The notes under the pieces are model-generated. The model was not told the origin of the DNA. It made no database searches and saw nothing but the letters and a program-made list of their open reading frames with translations. From Spinellus fusiger (taxonomy: Eukaryota; Mucoromycota; Mucoromycetes; Mucorales; Phycomycetaceae), in the NCBI GenBank assembly GCA_025094145.1, contig JALLLS010000003.1, forward strand, positions 620,001 through 684,000: a stretch of DNA of 64,000 nt, in the 5' to 3' direction. The first letter of the stretch is position 1. Each line of letters opens with the position of its first letter. Below are positions 12,362-24,141 of the stretch, piece after piece. Position numbers and translations under genes: made by a program.

Positions 12362-14600
12362 TTATGGATCATCATCCCAAGCACTACCATCACTTTCATC
12401 ATCAGATTCAATTGCCTTTTTACGACCATTAAGGGCTGCTAATAAACTAGAGGCCAAGTCATTAGGTGCTGCAGTATTAGATGCAGATGCAGTGTTTTCT
12501 GTCGGTCGGCTTCTGTCGTGGATAGCTTCACGTGGAGTGGATTTAAGAGATTTCATGCCTGCATTTCGGATAGCCTCAAGCAGACCATCGCGTCCATCAC
12601 CAGACGCAGGTGCAGGATTGGATGGTGTAGTACTGGGAGCTAAAAGAGGCGGAGGAGGGGGTGGTGGAGGAGGGGGTCCGCCACTTCCCTGTGATGGTGG
12701 AGGGGGAGGGGGAGGAGGAGGAGGAGGAGGAGAAGGAATACCCGCTAGAGCTGAGAATGAGTTCACAACAGGTGCAGAAGAAGCAGATGAGGGTAGTGGT
12801 GGTGGCGGCGGTGGCGAATACTCTTCTGCTAATACAGATGAAGGAGAAGAGACTGGTAAATTATCATAAGCATCAAAGAATTGGTCACTCGTGGATCTAG
12901 GCAATGAGGGTGCTGGGCTATTCGTACGCCCTTGTCCAATACCACTAGGTCTTGGAATAGTAGGTGGAGGTGGTGGAGGACCTCTTCTATCTCTGTTGGG
13001 TAAAGGAGGAATGGTTCCAGAGCGTATAGGTGGACGTCCGGGAGGTAGAGTTGGCATGGGAGGGGGTAATGCACGCTGGACAGGTTTGATATGGGCATAA
13101 CGTGTCTGTGCTTCTTCCTCTTCTTCATCACTCTCTTCGGTATCATCACTCTCTTCTTCCTCATTATGGTCAGTAGATGCAAGTGTCGTAGCAAAACCAT
13201 TGTGTGTTCTTCCTACAGAGGCACTAGCTGCACGGTAAGGGTTATTGGATTTAGCAGCATACTGTGAATTATCATTGGACGTAAATACACTCTGTTTGGG
13301 GAATGTAGGTGGTGTAGCAAGGGCTGTGGGTGAATTGATCATGGGTGAGCTAGAGAGAGATGAGTTGAACATAGGCGGAGGAATGGCTCTAGCAGGTGGC
13401 GGAGGTGGAGGTGTCTGAGTCGGCATTCGAGGGGAAGTAGTACTCACATGCAGTGGGGTAGCAAGAATGGCTGGTGATGCCCTACGTGAAGGGGGTGGGG
13501 GTGGTGGACGGCGGCCTATACATTTTTCATCATTCATTCTCCATTCAAGATAAAAACAGAACAGAACAGAACAGAACAGAACAGAACAAAACAGAACAGA
13601 CTTACCACCAATTGGAGGAGGAGGAGGAGGAGCCATTCTACGCATTGGAGGAGGAGGAGGAGGAAGGGAAGAAGAAGAAATCTCTTTTGATTTGGCAGGT
13701 AATGTAGGTCCACCACGCTTATTCACAAAATCCTTAATAAAGGCTTCATTTTCATGAATCTCATCTGCAGAGATACCCAATGACTGCAATTGATCGAAAA
13801 TCCCATTCCACTCTGGACCTGTATTCTGCACACTAAATCCAGTTTCTGGGGTATATCCAATATGTCCCAAGTGTCTATAGGATTTCTCCAGTGAGCCTAT
13901 TGTTATTCATGTTTCATAGACAGTACCTAAAGTCCTCAGGTAAACCAATCTGTGTCTTGTCTAATTTTCCCTTTTTCTTTTTTGTACTTTCTGTAGACAT
14001 CTCCTGTTAAGGCTGTGCATAATAGTTACTGTGCCTATTTACCTTTTTTAACTTGTTTCTTTTTAGATCCTTCGCGTGTGGTGACTTTGCTATAGAAAAC
14101 AGAAGCATCGGTTGTGTCTGCAAAAGACAGGCCAAATGTATATTCCTGTTTTTATATATATTTATATTTGTGTCGATATCAGTAGTGTTCTTAGATAACT
14201 AGACTTACATCGCCTGCAAAGGTGTAGAAGAACGGGGTGTGCAATTCAAACTCAAGTCCATCGTACAGCTCTTGCTCCCATACAACACCTCGATGCTAAG
14301 AGTGGGTTAGAAGAGTGTCCATTGGCTGCAGAACCTACTGCCAAGTCGACTATTTTGAAATAAAGAGAGTGCTTTTTCTTGTCCTTGAGGAAGCAGACTG
14401 CACCCCAGATGTTGGAGTAAGCCCACCGGTGTGGATTAGGATAGGCCACATAAAGACGTGCTACTGTGGCAGCATATATTTTCTATTTATTCTGTCAGTT
14501 GAGCTGTGTTTATCTTAAGTCTATTGACACTCACTGCTGTTGGAAGAGCTCTCCTGACTTTGTTTTTGTCTTCAGCAGTGGAGAGTGCAATAGAAGGCAT
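12362..14600 (-). CDS. WASP/Las17 family actin nucleation-promoting factor
   Basis: Seven exons on the minus strand: about 14600-14535, 14482-14339, 14295-14209, 14145-14043, 14003-13927, 13874-13606 and 13515-12362, about 630 aa. The N terminus is a WH1 domain ('TVARLYVAYPNPHRW', 'GVVWEQELYDGLEFEL', 'FGLSFADTTDA'). A CRIB/GBD motif follows ('IGLPEDFRHLGHIGYTPETG'), split by an intron. Then come long proline runs for profilin and SH3 binding, a WH2-like helix near the end ('GLLEAIRNAG') and an acidic tail with the Trp that contacts Arp2/3 ('DGSAWDDDP'). The protein drives branched actin at endocytic patches. Two junctions are unsure: the exon 1 donor (GTGAGT, or six bases later) and the exon 4 donor, where the strong GTAAAT site breaks the frame and a weaker site at CAA|GTTAAA keeps it. 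The intron at 13516-13605 is partly a 5-bp repeat. Confidence 0.88.
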
Positions 14601-14730
14601 CACTGAAGGAAAAGCCAAAAAAAGGGGGAAATGAACAGCAAAAGAAATGAACAAACGAAACAGCCATCACGTGATGCTGATGATGTATACGAATGACGGA
14701 ATAGCATAAGACACCTCGTTCTTTCCCGTC
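14601..14730. promoter_or_regulatory. Short bidirectional promoter between WASP and Doa1 genes
   Basis: Only 130 bp separate the start codons of two divergently transcribed genes, so both core promoters must lie here or overlap the leaders. No specific factor site could be assigned by eye. Confidence 0.6.
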
Positions 14731-17700
14731 ATGTATCGTTTAAGCAGTACTTTTATAGGCCATGAACAAGATGTAAAGGAGTCATAGACACTTTTTTCAA
14801 CTTACTCTCTCTTTATATATATATATATATATAGGTCAAGGCACTGAGTTTTCTTTCTAATGACCTTGTGGTGTCTGCTGGAAGAGACAAAACTGTACGT
14901 GCCTGGAAACGCATAGAGTCCCAGCAGTTTGAACTGCAACACACCTTTGCCTACCATAGCCACTTTGTCAATTGTATTGCCACTATTCCCTCTCAAGGTA
15001 AAAGAAAAAGAAGAAGAAGAAGAATACTACAGCAGATCCAATGGTTATTGACAGCTCACCCACAAAATAAAATAATATATATATATATAATAGGTCTATT
15101 TGTGTCTAGTGGCTCTGACAAGTTAATTCATGTGTGTTCTCTTACGGATACAAAAGATCCTCTGTACACTCTTATTGGACACAAGGAGAATGTATGCACT
15201 GTAGACACAAATGAAAATGGAGACATTGTTTCTGGATCCTGGGATAAGTGAGTAAAGAGGGGGTTCTATTGGATGATGGCTCATTAGAATAGAACTGCTA
15301 TTGTATGGAAGAATTTCGAAAGAGCCTATGTATTGAAAGGACATGAGGCAGCTGTATGGTGTGTATTGGCACTCGAGGATGAGATGGTGCTGACAGGTAA
15401 TGACACTACACCAAAGGAGAAGAGCTCATCCAATTGTATTTAGCTTCTGCTGATAAAACCATTCGATTATGGAAACAAGGCCAGTGTGTTCGTACAATAA
15501 CAGGACATACCGATGTAGTGCGTGGATTGGCAAAAGTACCTGGCATTGGATTTGTCTCCTGTTCTAATGATGGGTAAACAAGAGATAAAAGATAGAAGAA
15601 AAGAGTGTGTCTATCTGCCGTTGTAGACTTATACAAGAAACGGATAGAACATTACGAGTGTGGACATTGGAGGGGGAATGCATACAGGAATTGAATGGAC
15701 ATACTTCCTTTGTTTATTCGGTGGCTGTTCTTAGTACAGGAGAGTATGTTTCTTCTGGAGAAGACCGTACTGTGCGTGTATGGAAAGGTGAGTGAGTATG
15801 GGTAGCAAGTGCACTCATTCAGCATAGGGGGGGAATGTGTCCAAGTGATCCAGCAACCATGCATATCTGTATGGACAGTGGAGGTTCTGCCAAATGATGA
15901 TATTGTTGTGGGTGGTAGTGATGCCAATATCCGTGTCTTTACCCGCTCAGAAGAACGTGCCGCCAGTGCTCAGGATCAAAAGGTAGACTGCCCTACCATT
16001 ACAATTTTACTAAAGAGACACTCCCACAACAGGCATTGAATGATATTTTGGCCCAGCAAGCTATTCCATCGTAGGTTCTGTTGTATATTATCCATGACTC
16101 ATACTATCAGTAACCAATTAGGGGATGTAAACAAAGATAAACTGCCTGGAAAAGAGGCACTTTCTCAACCAGGCACTAAAGAAGGTCAAGTGCTGATGAT
16201 CAACTCTGGTGCTTCTGTAGAGGCCTACCAATGGAATGGGAGTCAGCAGAACTGGGATAAGATTGGAGAGGTGGTGGGAGGCGTTGGCTCGGATAGAAAA
16301 CAAATCTACGAAGGAGTGGAATATGACCATGTATTTGACATTGATATTGGTGGTGGACCCAATGCCATGTTGAAACTTCCTTACAATCTTCATCGTAAGT
16401 GGGTGTTTTTTGGCTTGTTTCCTCATTATTATTTCTTGGACAGAGAATCCCTATGATGCTGCACAAAAGTTTGTTCATCGCCACGAGTTACCCCAGGGAT
16501 ACCTTGATGAGATTGCAAATTTCATTACAACCAACACAAAGGCTCCAGAAATTGGTGCTGCAACTCAATACCATGATCCTTACACAGGTAAAGGAAGAGA
16601 AGAGAAGAAGAGAAGGGAAGGAGGGTTCTTATTTATGAGTCACCACTGGCTCCGATGTTAACAGGTGTCAGTCGATACACACCCGCACCACCCTCAAGCC
16701 AACAGATGGCTTCAACAGGCTATTCTGATCCATTCACAGGTAGGCCGCCATTAAAGTTCTATCATTGATATGTTTTTTTATAGGAAGTGCTTCCTATCAA
16801 TCCGCCCAACAAATAGCTTCTGCTCCTCGTGCTCCTTCTACACTACCCAATGTAAGCTTACGATATTATATATAGGTGTGTGTGTGTGTGTGTGTGTCCA
16901 GGATAAATGCTTAAGACTGTGTTATTGTAGAAAACATATCTAGCACTCAAGCAAGTCAATCTTGCTGCAGTAGAGGCAAAACTGCGTTCACTTGCCACTG
17001 AACACTCTTTACCCTTGGATCCCTCCATCAGCAAAGTCACTGAATTCCTTGCTCATCCTCAAGGAGCCTCTATAGACACTGCTGGTCTGTCGACTCTTAT
17101 GGCTGCATGTCAAATATGGCCTGCTCAGCACCGCTTCCCTGCTCTTGATCTTCTTCGTCTATGTGTTCTCTATGCTCCCTCCTCCATTGCTGCTCTGTTG
17201 AATGGAAACACATTTCCTGCCTTTCTAGAAGAATGCGGCGATCTTGCCCATCCAAGCCGAGACAAGATAGCCGAGACCAATGCTATGTTGGTTTATCGTG
17301 GACTGGCCAATGCACTCTATTCAGAGACACGTGATGCCATGTGGACTCATCGAGCTGTCTTTTTGCGTGTGCTGCAACCAGAGATTGTCAAGGTGTATTC
17401 ATCAAAAGCGTCTCAATTGGCCATTAGTACTTTGGCCATCAAGTAAGTCCCATGTCTCTATTAAAAAAAAGGGAAGAAGAAGAATAGAAAACAACTCACT
17501 GAAATGTATAGTCTTGCTGTGTTCTTGACGAGTCATTCCGAGAGAGATGATGAAAGTGAAATGACATTGACAAGTAGTTTGGCTTGTTTCTTATCCAGTG
17601 ATCTTGAACAAGAAACCCTGTATCGATTCATAGTGGCTTTAGGAACATTGGTAAGTGCAGGTCAATTCATACTCAATTAACAATGACTAGCTGAGTACAT

Positions 17701-17888
17701 CAAGCACAAACCGCGAAGCTGCTGTTGTGATGGATGTTAAAAGTCAACTTGTTCGTTTGAATGCTCAAGGACAGGAAAGAATTCAAAGAGTCATAAGTAA
17801 GTGATTGTGTTTTGTTTTGTTTTTATACAGAGAGAGAATGTATTTACGGTCTTTATTATTAGACGAAATTGTAGCACTTGTAGCATAA
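14731..17888 (+). CDS. Doa1/Ufd3/PLAA ubiquitin-binding Cdc48 cofactor
   Basis: Sixteen small exons: 14731-14772, 14835-14997, 15094-15247, 15293-15396, 15444-15573, 15648-15787, 15828-15982, 16033-16070, 16111-16394, 16444-16587, 16665-16739, 16784-16851, 16931-17442, 17512-17650, 17691-17796 and 17863-17888, in total 759 aa. Residues 1-295 form a WD40 propeller (repeated GH...W-K units such as 'GSWDKTAIVWK' and 'SNDGTLRVW'). Residues about 320-450 form the PFU ubiquitin-binding domain ('EGVEYDHVFDIDIGGG', 'NPYDAAQKFVHRHELPQGYL'). From about 500 comes the helical PUL domain that binds the Cdc48/p97 C terminus. The protein acts in ubiquitin-dependent degradation and ubiquitin recycling. The sixth exon start was placed at 15648 because it gives the canonical blade sequence. 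All phases join. Confidence 0.93.
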
Positions 17889-17943
17889 AGACAAACAATT
17901 CAAATAAAGAAAAGCAAGCATCTTCCACTTATCTTGTGAAAAC

Positions 17944-18015
17944 AATAAATGAGAGAGAGAGCAAAAGAGAGAACAAAAAAGAGAACAAAAGAGAGAACAA
18001 AAGAGAGAACAAAAA
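17944..18015. repeat. Purine-rich 13-bp tandem repeat
   Basis: About five copies of a GAGAGAACAAAA-type unit in the 242-bp gap between the convergent Doa1 and YANK genes. The frames predicted through it are repeat artefacts. Confidence 0.85.
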
Positions 18016-18130
18016 AGAAAACATGTGTATTGGACAAAAACAAGGAATCTGAAGAACTGGAACAGAAAACAGAAAACAAAAAGGAGACAATAGCTTATAG
18101 CTATGACTTACTCGGTAGGATGGGGATGTT

Positions 18131-19973
18131 CTATGAGAATTCAGTTGGAATGGGTGGTGGAAGACATGTAGGTGGTGGCAATGCAGGGCCATGCACTACT
18201 CGTATCTCCTCTTTGTACTTTACAGGTGGTGGACAGTTGAGAGACACTATGTTTTCATTGGATTTCTTGCTAGAAGAAGCAATCTGGCGAGAAGAAGAAG
18301 GTGGATCATACAATGTCCATTCATCGGCTTTAGAGTCATCAGCAGTAAACGAAGCACTCGAAATCATAAGAGGACGTTCACTAGGATCTTGTAAAGACAA
18401 GGGTGTGGCTTCACTTGAAGGGTGAGACTTCCTTGTCTTTCGTATTTCTTGCATAGGAAGATCTCTTGCCATGTAATAAGCACGCGACTATTCAAAGTAT
18501 CTTATCAGATCATGCATTGTAAATCAGCAGCTTACCTTTTCCATTAGTGACTGTTGGGAGCTACTTGTATGTGTGGGTGTAGGTTTATCAATACTTGGGG
18601 AATGAGGGAGAGTGGAATATGTATCAGAGTAAAGTCGTGGTTTGGGTTTGGTATGATCAAAGGGCAGGAACTTATCCTCCATACGCTGCCAGTCTGGATT
18701 GGTATTGAGTAAGTGGGGTTCGCTGCCTTGACTACGATAAGAAAGACGGGTGTTGTTTCCATTGAGCTTGGGTGCTCTTTTACGTACTTTAAGAGGGTTC
18801 TCCTCCAATAACATCTCCTCCAGTTCATGCGTAGGATCAAAGTTGATTTTGTCTTTCTACAGCACAAGAGAATGAGACAAGAAAGAGGGAAGGATACTTA
18901 CATCAGGAATAAAGGGTGCTTGTGTTTGTTTATTTTCAAGCAATTCCCATGGCATGTGTCTTAACCATGGGTGGGCTTGTAGACGCTGAAATCCACTGGA
19001 ATTATAGCCAAGTCGCTGGGATATATCACGGTTTAATAGTCCTTTTATAAAGTCGATGGCTTCGTCAGATAAGTTGTGGCTGGGAAATGTCAATGTGCCA
19101 AGAAGAATTGAGCGTTGAAGAGCCTCTGTACTCTTTCCACGAAAGGGTCGTTTTCCAAATAATAGTTCATAGCATACCACGCCTAGCGACCACCAATCCA
19201 CACTATGGTCGTAGCCACGGCTCTGTAATACTTCGGGTGCCATGTAAGCCATCGATCCTGCCATGGAGGTGTGCAGTTTTGACTCGGAGAACTGAACAGC
19301 AATATTAAAGTCTGTAATATGTGCATGTCCATTCTCATCCAAAAGAATATTATCTGGCTTAAGATCTCTGGTGAATGTGTGTGTGGATGAATATATTTAT
19401 ATTTATTTATTTATTTTATCAGTGAGCTTTCTTTTTTTTCTTTTTTCTTTTTGTAATCCACTTTTACCATAGCAAGATTCTTTTCTAATGAATATTTACC
19501 TGTGCATAATATGATGGTTGTGTAGATAATTCAATCCAAGAGCCAATTGGGCAGCATAGAATTGGACGTTGGTTTCTCGCATGGCACCTGTGAGATCAAG
19601 ATGATAGCGTAAATCTCCTCCCAACATAAGATCAAGCACCATGAACAAGTTTTCGTCGTCTTGGAAGGCATAACGCATGTTCACCATGAGTCCATGATCA
19701 ATCTTCTCCAATAATCGACGTTCAGAGATGATATTGTTGGTGGCACGCATACTAATGCATTTGACTTTGTTAATATACTTGAGAGCATAGAGTTGTTTGG
19801 TCTTCCTGTGCCTTACGACACGGACCTTCCCAAATGCACCCTTCCCCACTGCACGTAGCAACTCAAAATGAGACAAATCAACTGTAGGGTTAGTGTTCAT
19901 CAGGTCTGGTGGCTGTCTTCTTACCTTCACTGCAAAAGTCAATAAGGTCTTGTTTGCAACAGTTTGCACCCAT
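18131..19973 (-). CDS. STK32/YANK-type AGC serine/threonine kinase
   Basis: Five exons on the minus strand: 19973-19925, 19881-19500, 19367-18902, 18856-18536 and 18487-18131, 524 aa. It starts MGANCC, giving Gly2 for N-myristoylation and Cys5/Cys6 for palmitoylation, as in animal STK32. The kinase domain has the glycine loop 'GKGAFGKV' (29-36), Lys51, HRD with Asp145, and 'ITDFNIA': DFN instead of DFG at 163-165, a YANK hallmark. The APE motif is 'MAYMAPEVLQ' and the W in 'DWWSLGVVCYELLFG' is present. The C-terminal 200 residues are low in motifs and rich in Ser/Pro. The frame jump at the first intron makes 'SEVDLSHFELLRAVG', which fits the family exactly. Substrates of this kinase class are poorly known. 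Confidence 0.92.
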
Positions 19974-20101
19974 AAGAATAGAAGAATAGAAATTGAGATA
20001 AAGTTGGAAGATAGAAAAGAGTATCAACAATGGCACATTCAGTGAGAATACAAAATAATAAAAATAAAAATAAATAATCGGCAGTGGGAATAGTGAACGG
20101 A

Positions 20102-20359
20102 TCACTTCATTAGCTCTATTAAGGAGAAGAGTGGAAAAAAAAAAAAAAAAGTCCTCCTATTGATGAGGTTTAGTTTTTGTATGAGATAGCACCCGGATTT
20201 ACAACAATGGAATTGGTAGCACCTCCGCGGAGATGAATGTACTAATTTTCCTTCTTTGGAATGATATGCATTCTTTCTTTCAAATAGAGACTCAAAATGA
20301 CAGTCCAAGAGACGATCCATGCGCTGAATTGCCTGTTTCCATGACGCCGTTGTTGCCAA
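20102..20359 (-). CDS. Possible small protein, unrecognised
   Basis: An 85-codon frame begins at an ATG (20359) with a mildly helical N terminus ('SWKQAIQRMDRLLDCHFESL') and contains a Cys/His-rich patch near residues 47-58. It then runs into a poly-T encoded phenylalanine stretch, so the true end may involve a splice. It lies upstream of, and on the same strand as, the YANK kinase. I do not recognise it, and it may be chance. Confidence 0.2.
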   Translation of the reverse strand: MATTASWKQAIQRMDRLLDCHFESLFERKNAYHSKEGKLVHSSPRRCYQFHCCKSGCYLIQKLNLINRRTFFFFFPLFSLIELMK

Positions 20360-21651
20360 AATAATAATAATAATATATAAGGCAGTCTTTTTGACGAAGC
20401 AGATTGAACCACTACTTATCTACAGCTTATTATAAATGAACAGGCTCTTTTCTGTCTTTTAAATACTAGTCAATTGTTCTCTTTTACTTTTTAGACTCTT
20501 ATGCCTTGTACCTTTATGCTGTAATATTGGCATTGTGCTATAAAAAGAATAAAAATGGATTCAACTGCTCATACATTGACCCAGAATAATAGCTCAGTGT
20601 GTTTTCAGGGAGTTTCCTGCTACAAGTGCATGTGGTGATTGAACAAGTTTACGGACTTTGCAGCAGGTTTATTGGACATATTTAAAAAAACGAGAATGAA
20701 ATAAACTTGAAAGAAAATGAATGGATCCAAAAGAGGATAGAATCATCCCAGAAAAACATAGAAAGGATAAAGCCATCCCAAAGCAGAAGAATATAAACTC
20801 AAACATAAAGGTGAGATTACTTATTTTCTTTCTTTATGAATAAACTCAAGTTCATCCATAACCTGCCAGAAAAAGGGTGAAAGCATTCAACGCAGAATGT
20901 ATTTCCAATGCTACTTTCATTTCTCTCTTTTAATTTTAAGGATCCTATTCCAATGCACATGCTTTTATTATGTATGCTTTATGTAATATGTTTTTATTAA
21001 GTACTTCTTCTAAAGCCAAAAGCCAATGCATGGCTCCTCTCTCTTCCTAGAGTACAAAAGAAAGAACAAGGCAATGCAAATAGCTCATGGATAATAACAA
21101 GCCCCAAAAAAAGAAAAGAATAAAGACACCTGAATGTCTCGTGCACGCATGCTTGGTCGTATCACCTAGAAATGTAAACCATAAGTGTAGTACATACCAA
21201 TGAAAGAGCACAATTGTCTATGAAATGAATAGCAGTAAGCATAGAAAATAAGTCTGTACTATTCTTTGTTTCATCAGTGACAGCTTTGAAAAGGGACAGT
21301 GTGTGCTGTGTCCCATGCCTATCCCAAAAGGGCAATCAAAACTACTACGTGGTTCTCACCTGTAGACTGAGTTTATTGATTCATAAGATTTATTCTCTAT
21401 GAACAGACAGTGGTCTGTAATTTCTTTTATTTCCTTTCTGCTGCCTTATGCAGAGTTACCATGGAAACACGCCTGCCTTGTAAAAAATCAAACATGAAAA
21501 GATGGTGAGTGCATAAATGTCAAGGTACAACCAGCAACAGTGAATTAATAGGAATAAATTAATAGCATATTAATAGCAACATAGCGCCATTCACCACATG
21601 GCAACATGGCATTAACATTGTATCACTATGAATAACATATTTTGAATCATT

Positions 21652-21735
21652 AAGATATTTCCTATTAATGCTATTTCCTATTGATACTATTTCCTATTAA
21701 TGCTATTTCCTATTAATGCTATTTCCTATTAATAA
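21652..21735. repeat. Tandem repeat of a TATTTCCTATTAATGC-like unit
   Basis: Five imperfect copies of a 16-bp unit; some copies differ at one or two positions (e.g. GATAC for AATGC). A looser spread of the same words continues to about 21,790. Confidence 0.8.
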
Positions 21736-21894
21736 AATGGAATGACTAACAAAGTATGAGTAGCATATTAGTAACAAAGCATGGGTGATATGTTTTCTAT
21801 TAGCAGTTGTTCTTTCTTTCTTTCTTCCTATTACCACTACAGTATTATCAGCATAGTATTAGTAGAATATCAGTGGCAGCCTATTCCTATTGGC

Positions 21895-22030
21895 AATACC
21901 TAATTAACAACACCTAATTAACAACACCTAATTAACAACACCTAATTAACAACACATAATTAACAACACATGATTAACAACACATAATTAACAACACATA
22001 ATTAACAACATATAATTAACAACATATATA
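21895..22030. repeat. 14-bp tandem repeat (CTAATTAACAACAC)
   Basis: About ten head-to-tail copies with single-base drift (CTAATT, ATAATT, ATGATT). There is no spacer between units, so this is a minisatellite and not a CRISPR-like array. Confidence 0.92.
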
Positions 22031-22587
22031 ATAAAATATCTTAATACAACCCTACTTTCATTCTCTTATACTCCATGGGCCAACTTGAATAAGAACACAC
22101 TACATGGACAGAAACCCTTCCATCCTTTATTTCTTCACTTTCCTACAGCACCAACAGTTCCTACAGTACCAACAGTACCAACTGCTTAACATCAAATACC
22201 ACTGACTCAATTGGGAAGATTCACAGTCCAATGGGCTGCTGCACTTATCTTTGTCAACACTGTGCCACCTGCCAAACAATCATAGGCCTTGTCCATCTTC
22301 TGGAGTCTCTTCAAACACAACAGTAAAATAGACTTCTTTCTCTATCTATAGCCTATCATCATCCTAGAGAATAACACTACATGCTATAGACTACGTACAA
22401 AGGAGTTAAAAAAGCTTAACTGGTTTGGTGGCCATGATTGACCATGATTGATTTTGTGTAGAGTACCCCTGAGTTTGATGGCCTTTAGAAGTTCATTATT
22501 ATTTATTCACGTCTTATTGACCTTTTATTCTTTTCTCTCTTTTTATTGTTTCTCTTTTTCTTTCTTCTTTCTTCTTTCTTATTTTTA

Positions 22588-22662
22588 CAAGAAAAACAAA
22601 CAAAACAAACAAAACAAAACAAACAAAACAAAACAAACAAAACAAAACAAACAAACAAAACA
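22588..22662. repeat. (CAAAA/CAAA)n simple repeat in G-alpha leader
   Basis: Mixed ACAAA and ACAAAA units in tandem up to about 10 nt before the ATG at 22673. Confidence 0.9.
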
Positions 22663-22672
22663 GGTCTAAAGC

Positions 22673-24008
22673 ATGGGTTGCTGTCAGTCAGCAGAGCGGG
22701 TGGAAGAGAAGCAACGCAGCCAAGACATTGAGGCACAACTACGACGGGACCGAGCGAGCATGAAATCACAAGTAAAGCTGCTTTTGTTAGGTAAATCAAC
22801 ACCCTTTATTATTTATTATTTATTATTTATTATTTATTATTTATTATTTATTATTTATTATTTATTATTATTCATTATTATTATTTATTATTATTATTAT
22901 TCATTAGTATTCATTAGTATTCATTAGTATTCATTATTCATATATATTTCAATGCAATGCTAAACTTTAGTTACCCACAGGTCCTGGTGAATCAGGGAAA
23001 TCTACAATTCTTAAGCAAATGAAATTGATCCATGACGGTGGCTATACCTCTGAAGAAAGAGAAACCTTCAAAGAAGTCATTTTCAGCAACACTATCCAGT
23101 CAATGCGAGTCACTCTTGAGGCCATGACAGCCCTTGACATTGATTTCAGCGACAAGTCTAATCAGGTCCACCGTCGTCTTGTCATGGAAGCACCTCCTCC
23201 TATTGATGAACTTGGCCATGAATTAATGGAGGCCATTGCTTGCTTGTGGGAAGATCGGGGAGTTCAGCAGTGTGTCTCACGGGCCAACGAATTCCAACTC
23301 AACGATTCGGCACGGTAGTAAGTTGGAAGCTCTAATTATTTTCTTTTATCTCTCTTTAGGGAAAAAAAAAAGAAAAAAAAAAGAAGAGACTCACCTCCTT
23401 AAAGTTATTTTGATGCCATTACGCGTATTGGTCAGAGCCATTATGTACCGAGTGATCAGGATGTACTACGATCTAGAGTCAAGACCACAGGTATCACAGA
23501 AACTGCCTTTCGTATTGGAGATCTCACCTATCGTATGTTCGACGTGGGTGGACAAAGATCAGAGCGCAAAAAGTGGATTCACTGCTTTGAAAATGTCACT
23601 GCGCTTATCTTTCTGGTGGCCATCAGTGAATATGACCAGAACCTGTTTGAAGATGAAAGCGTGAACCGTCTTCAAGAAGCCCTGACACTGTTTGATTCCA
23701 TATGCAACTCAAGGTGGTTCTTCAAGACATCCATCATCCTATTCCTCAACAAAATCGATTTATTCCTCAACAAATTACAACACAGTCCAATGAGTCGGTA
23801 TTTTGATGATTATGTGGGAGGAGACCATTATGAGTCTGCGTGTCAGTACCTGCTCAATCGATTTGTCTCCCTGAAAACGCAGGCAGATACTAAACAGGTC
23901 TACAGCCATTTGACGTGTGCAACAGACACAAAGCAAATACGATTCGTCATGGCGGCTGTCAATGATATTCTCGTGCATGAAAATCTGCGCAATGTTGGAC
24001 TCTTGTAA
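22673..24008 (+). CDS. Heterotrimeric G-protein alpha subunit
   Basis: Three exons: 22673-22790, 22981-23317 and 23405-24008, 352 aa, the normal size for fungal G-alpha. MGCC at the start offers Gly2 for myristoylation and Cys3/Cys4 for palmitoylation. Guanine-binding boxes are G1 'GPGESGKST' (40-48), Arg176 in 'RVKTTG' (switch I), G3 'DVGGQ' with Gln202, G4 'NKID' and G5 'TCATDTKQI'. The C terminus is 'NLRNVGLL', so the Cys at -4 that pertussis toxin modifies in Gi-type subunits is absent. G1 has Pro where most family members have Ala (GAGES). The second donor was chosen as TA|GTAAGT because it restores 'RYYFDAITRI'. Intron 1 is mostly TTATTTA repeat. Confidence 0.95.
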
Positions 24009-24141
24009 TTATGCACTCTATAGAATAAATGTCTTTTTTTCTTCTTCTCTCTCTGTTCTCTCTCTCTTTTTACATAGAGAGCATGGCATAGAGAGCATCG
24101 CTATGGACTAGTGTTGACTATTGTTTTATTTCTTTATTGTC

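Larger units (their letters stand above)
20360..22672. other. Long spacer upstream of the G-alpha gene with minisatellites
   Basis: No gene supported in about 2.3 kb. It carries two minisatellites (listed separately) and a CAAAA/CAAA pyrimidine-depleted run (22588-22662) immediately before the G-alpha start codon, which probably belongs to the 5' leader. Confidence 0.5.

Noticed and set aside
12492..13200. Open frames rich in Gly/Glu and His/Leu opposite or beside the WASP exon
   Set aside because: They are shadows of proline codons in the WASP gene on the other strand or frame.
17949..18425. 158-codon plus-strand frame over the purine repeat
   Set aside because: It combines repeat-encoded Lys/Arg/Glu with the antisense of the YANK kinase's last exon.
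21895..22030. Regular short repeats resembling a CRISPR array
   Set aside because: Units are contiguous 14-mers with no unique spacers, and the genome is eukaryotic.
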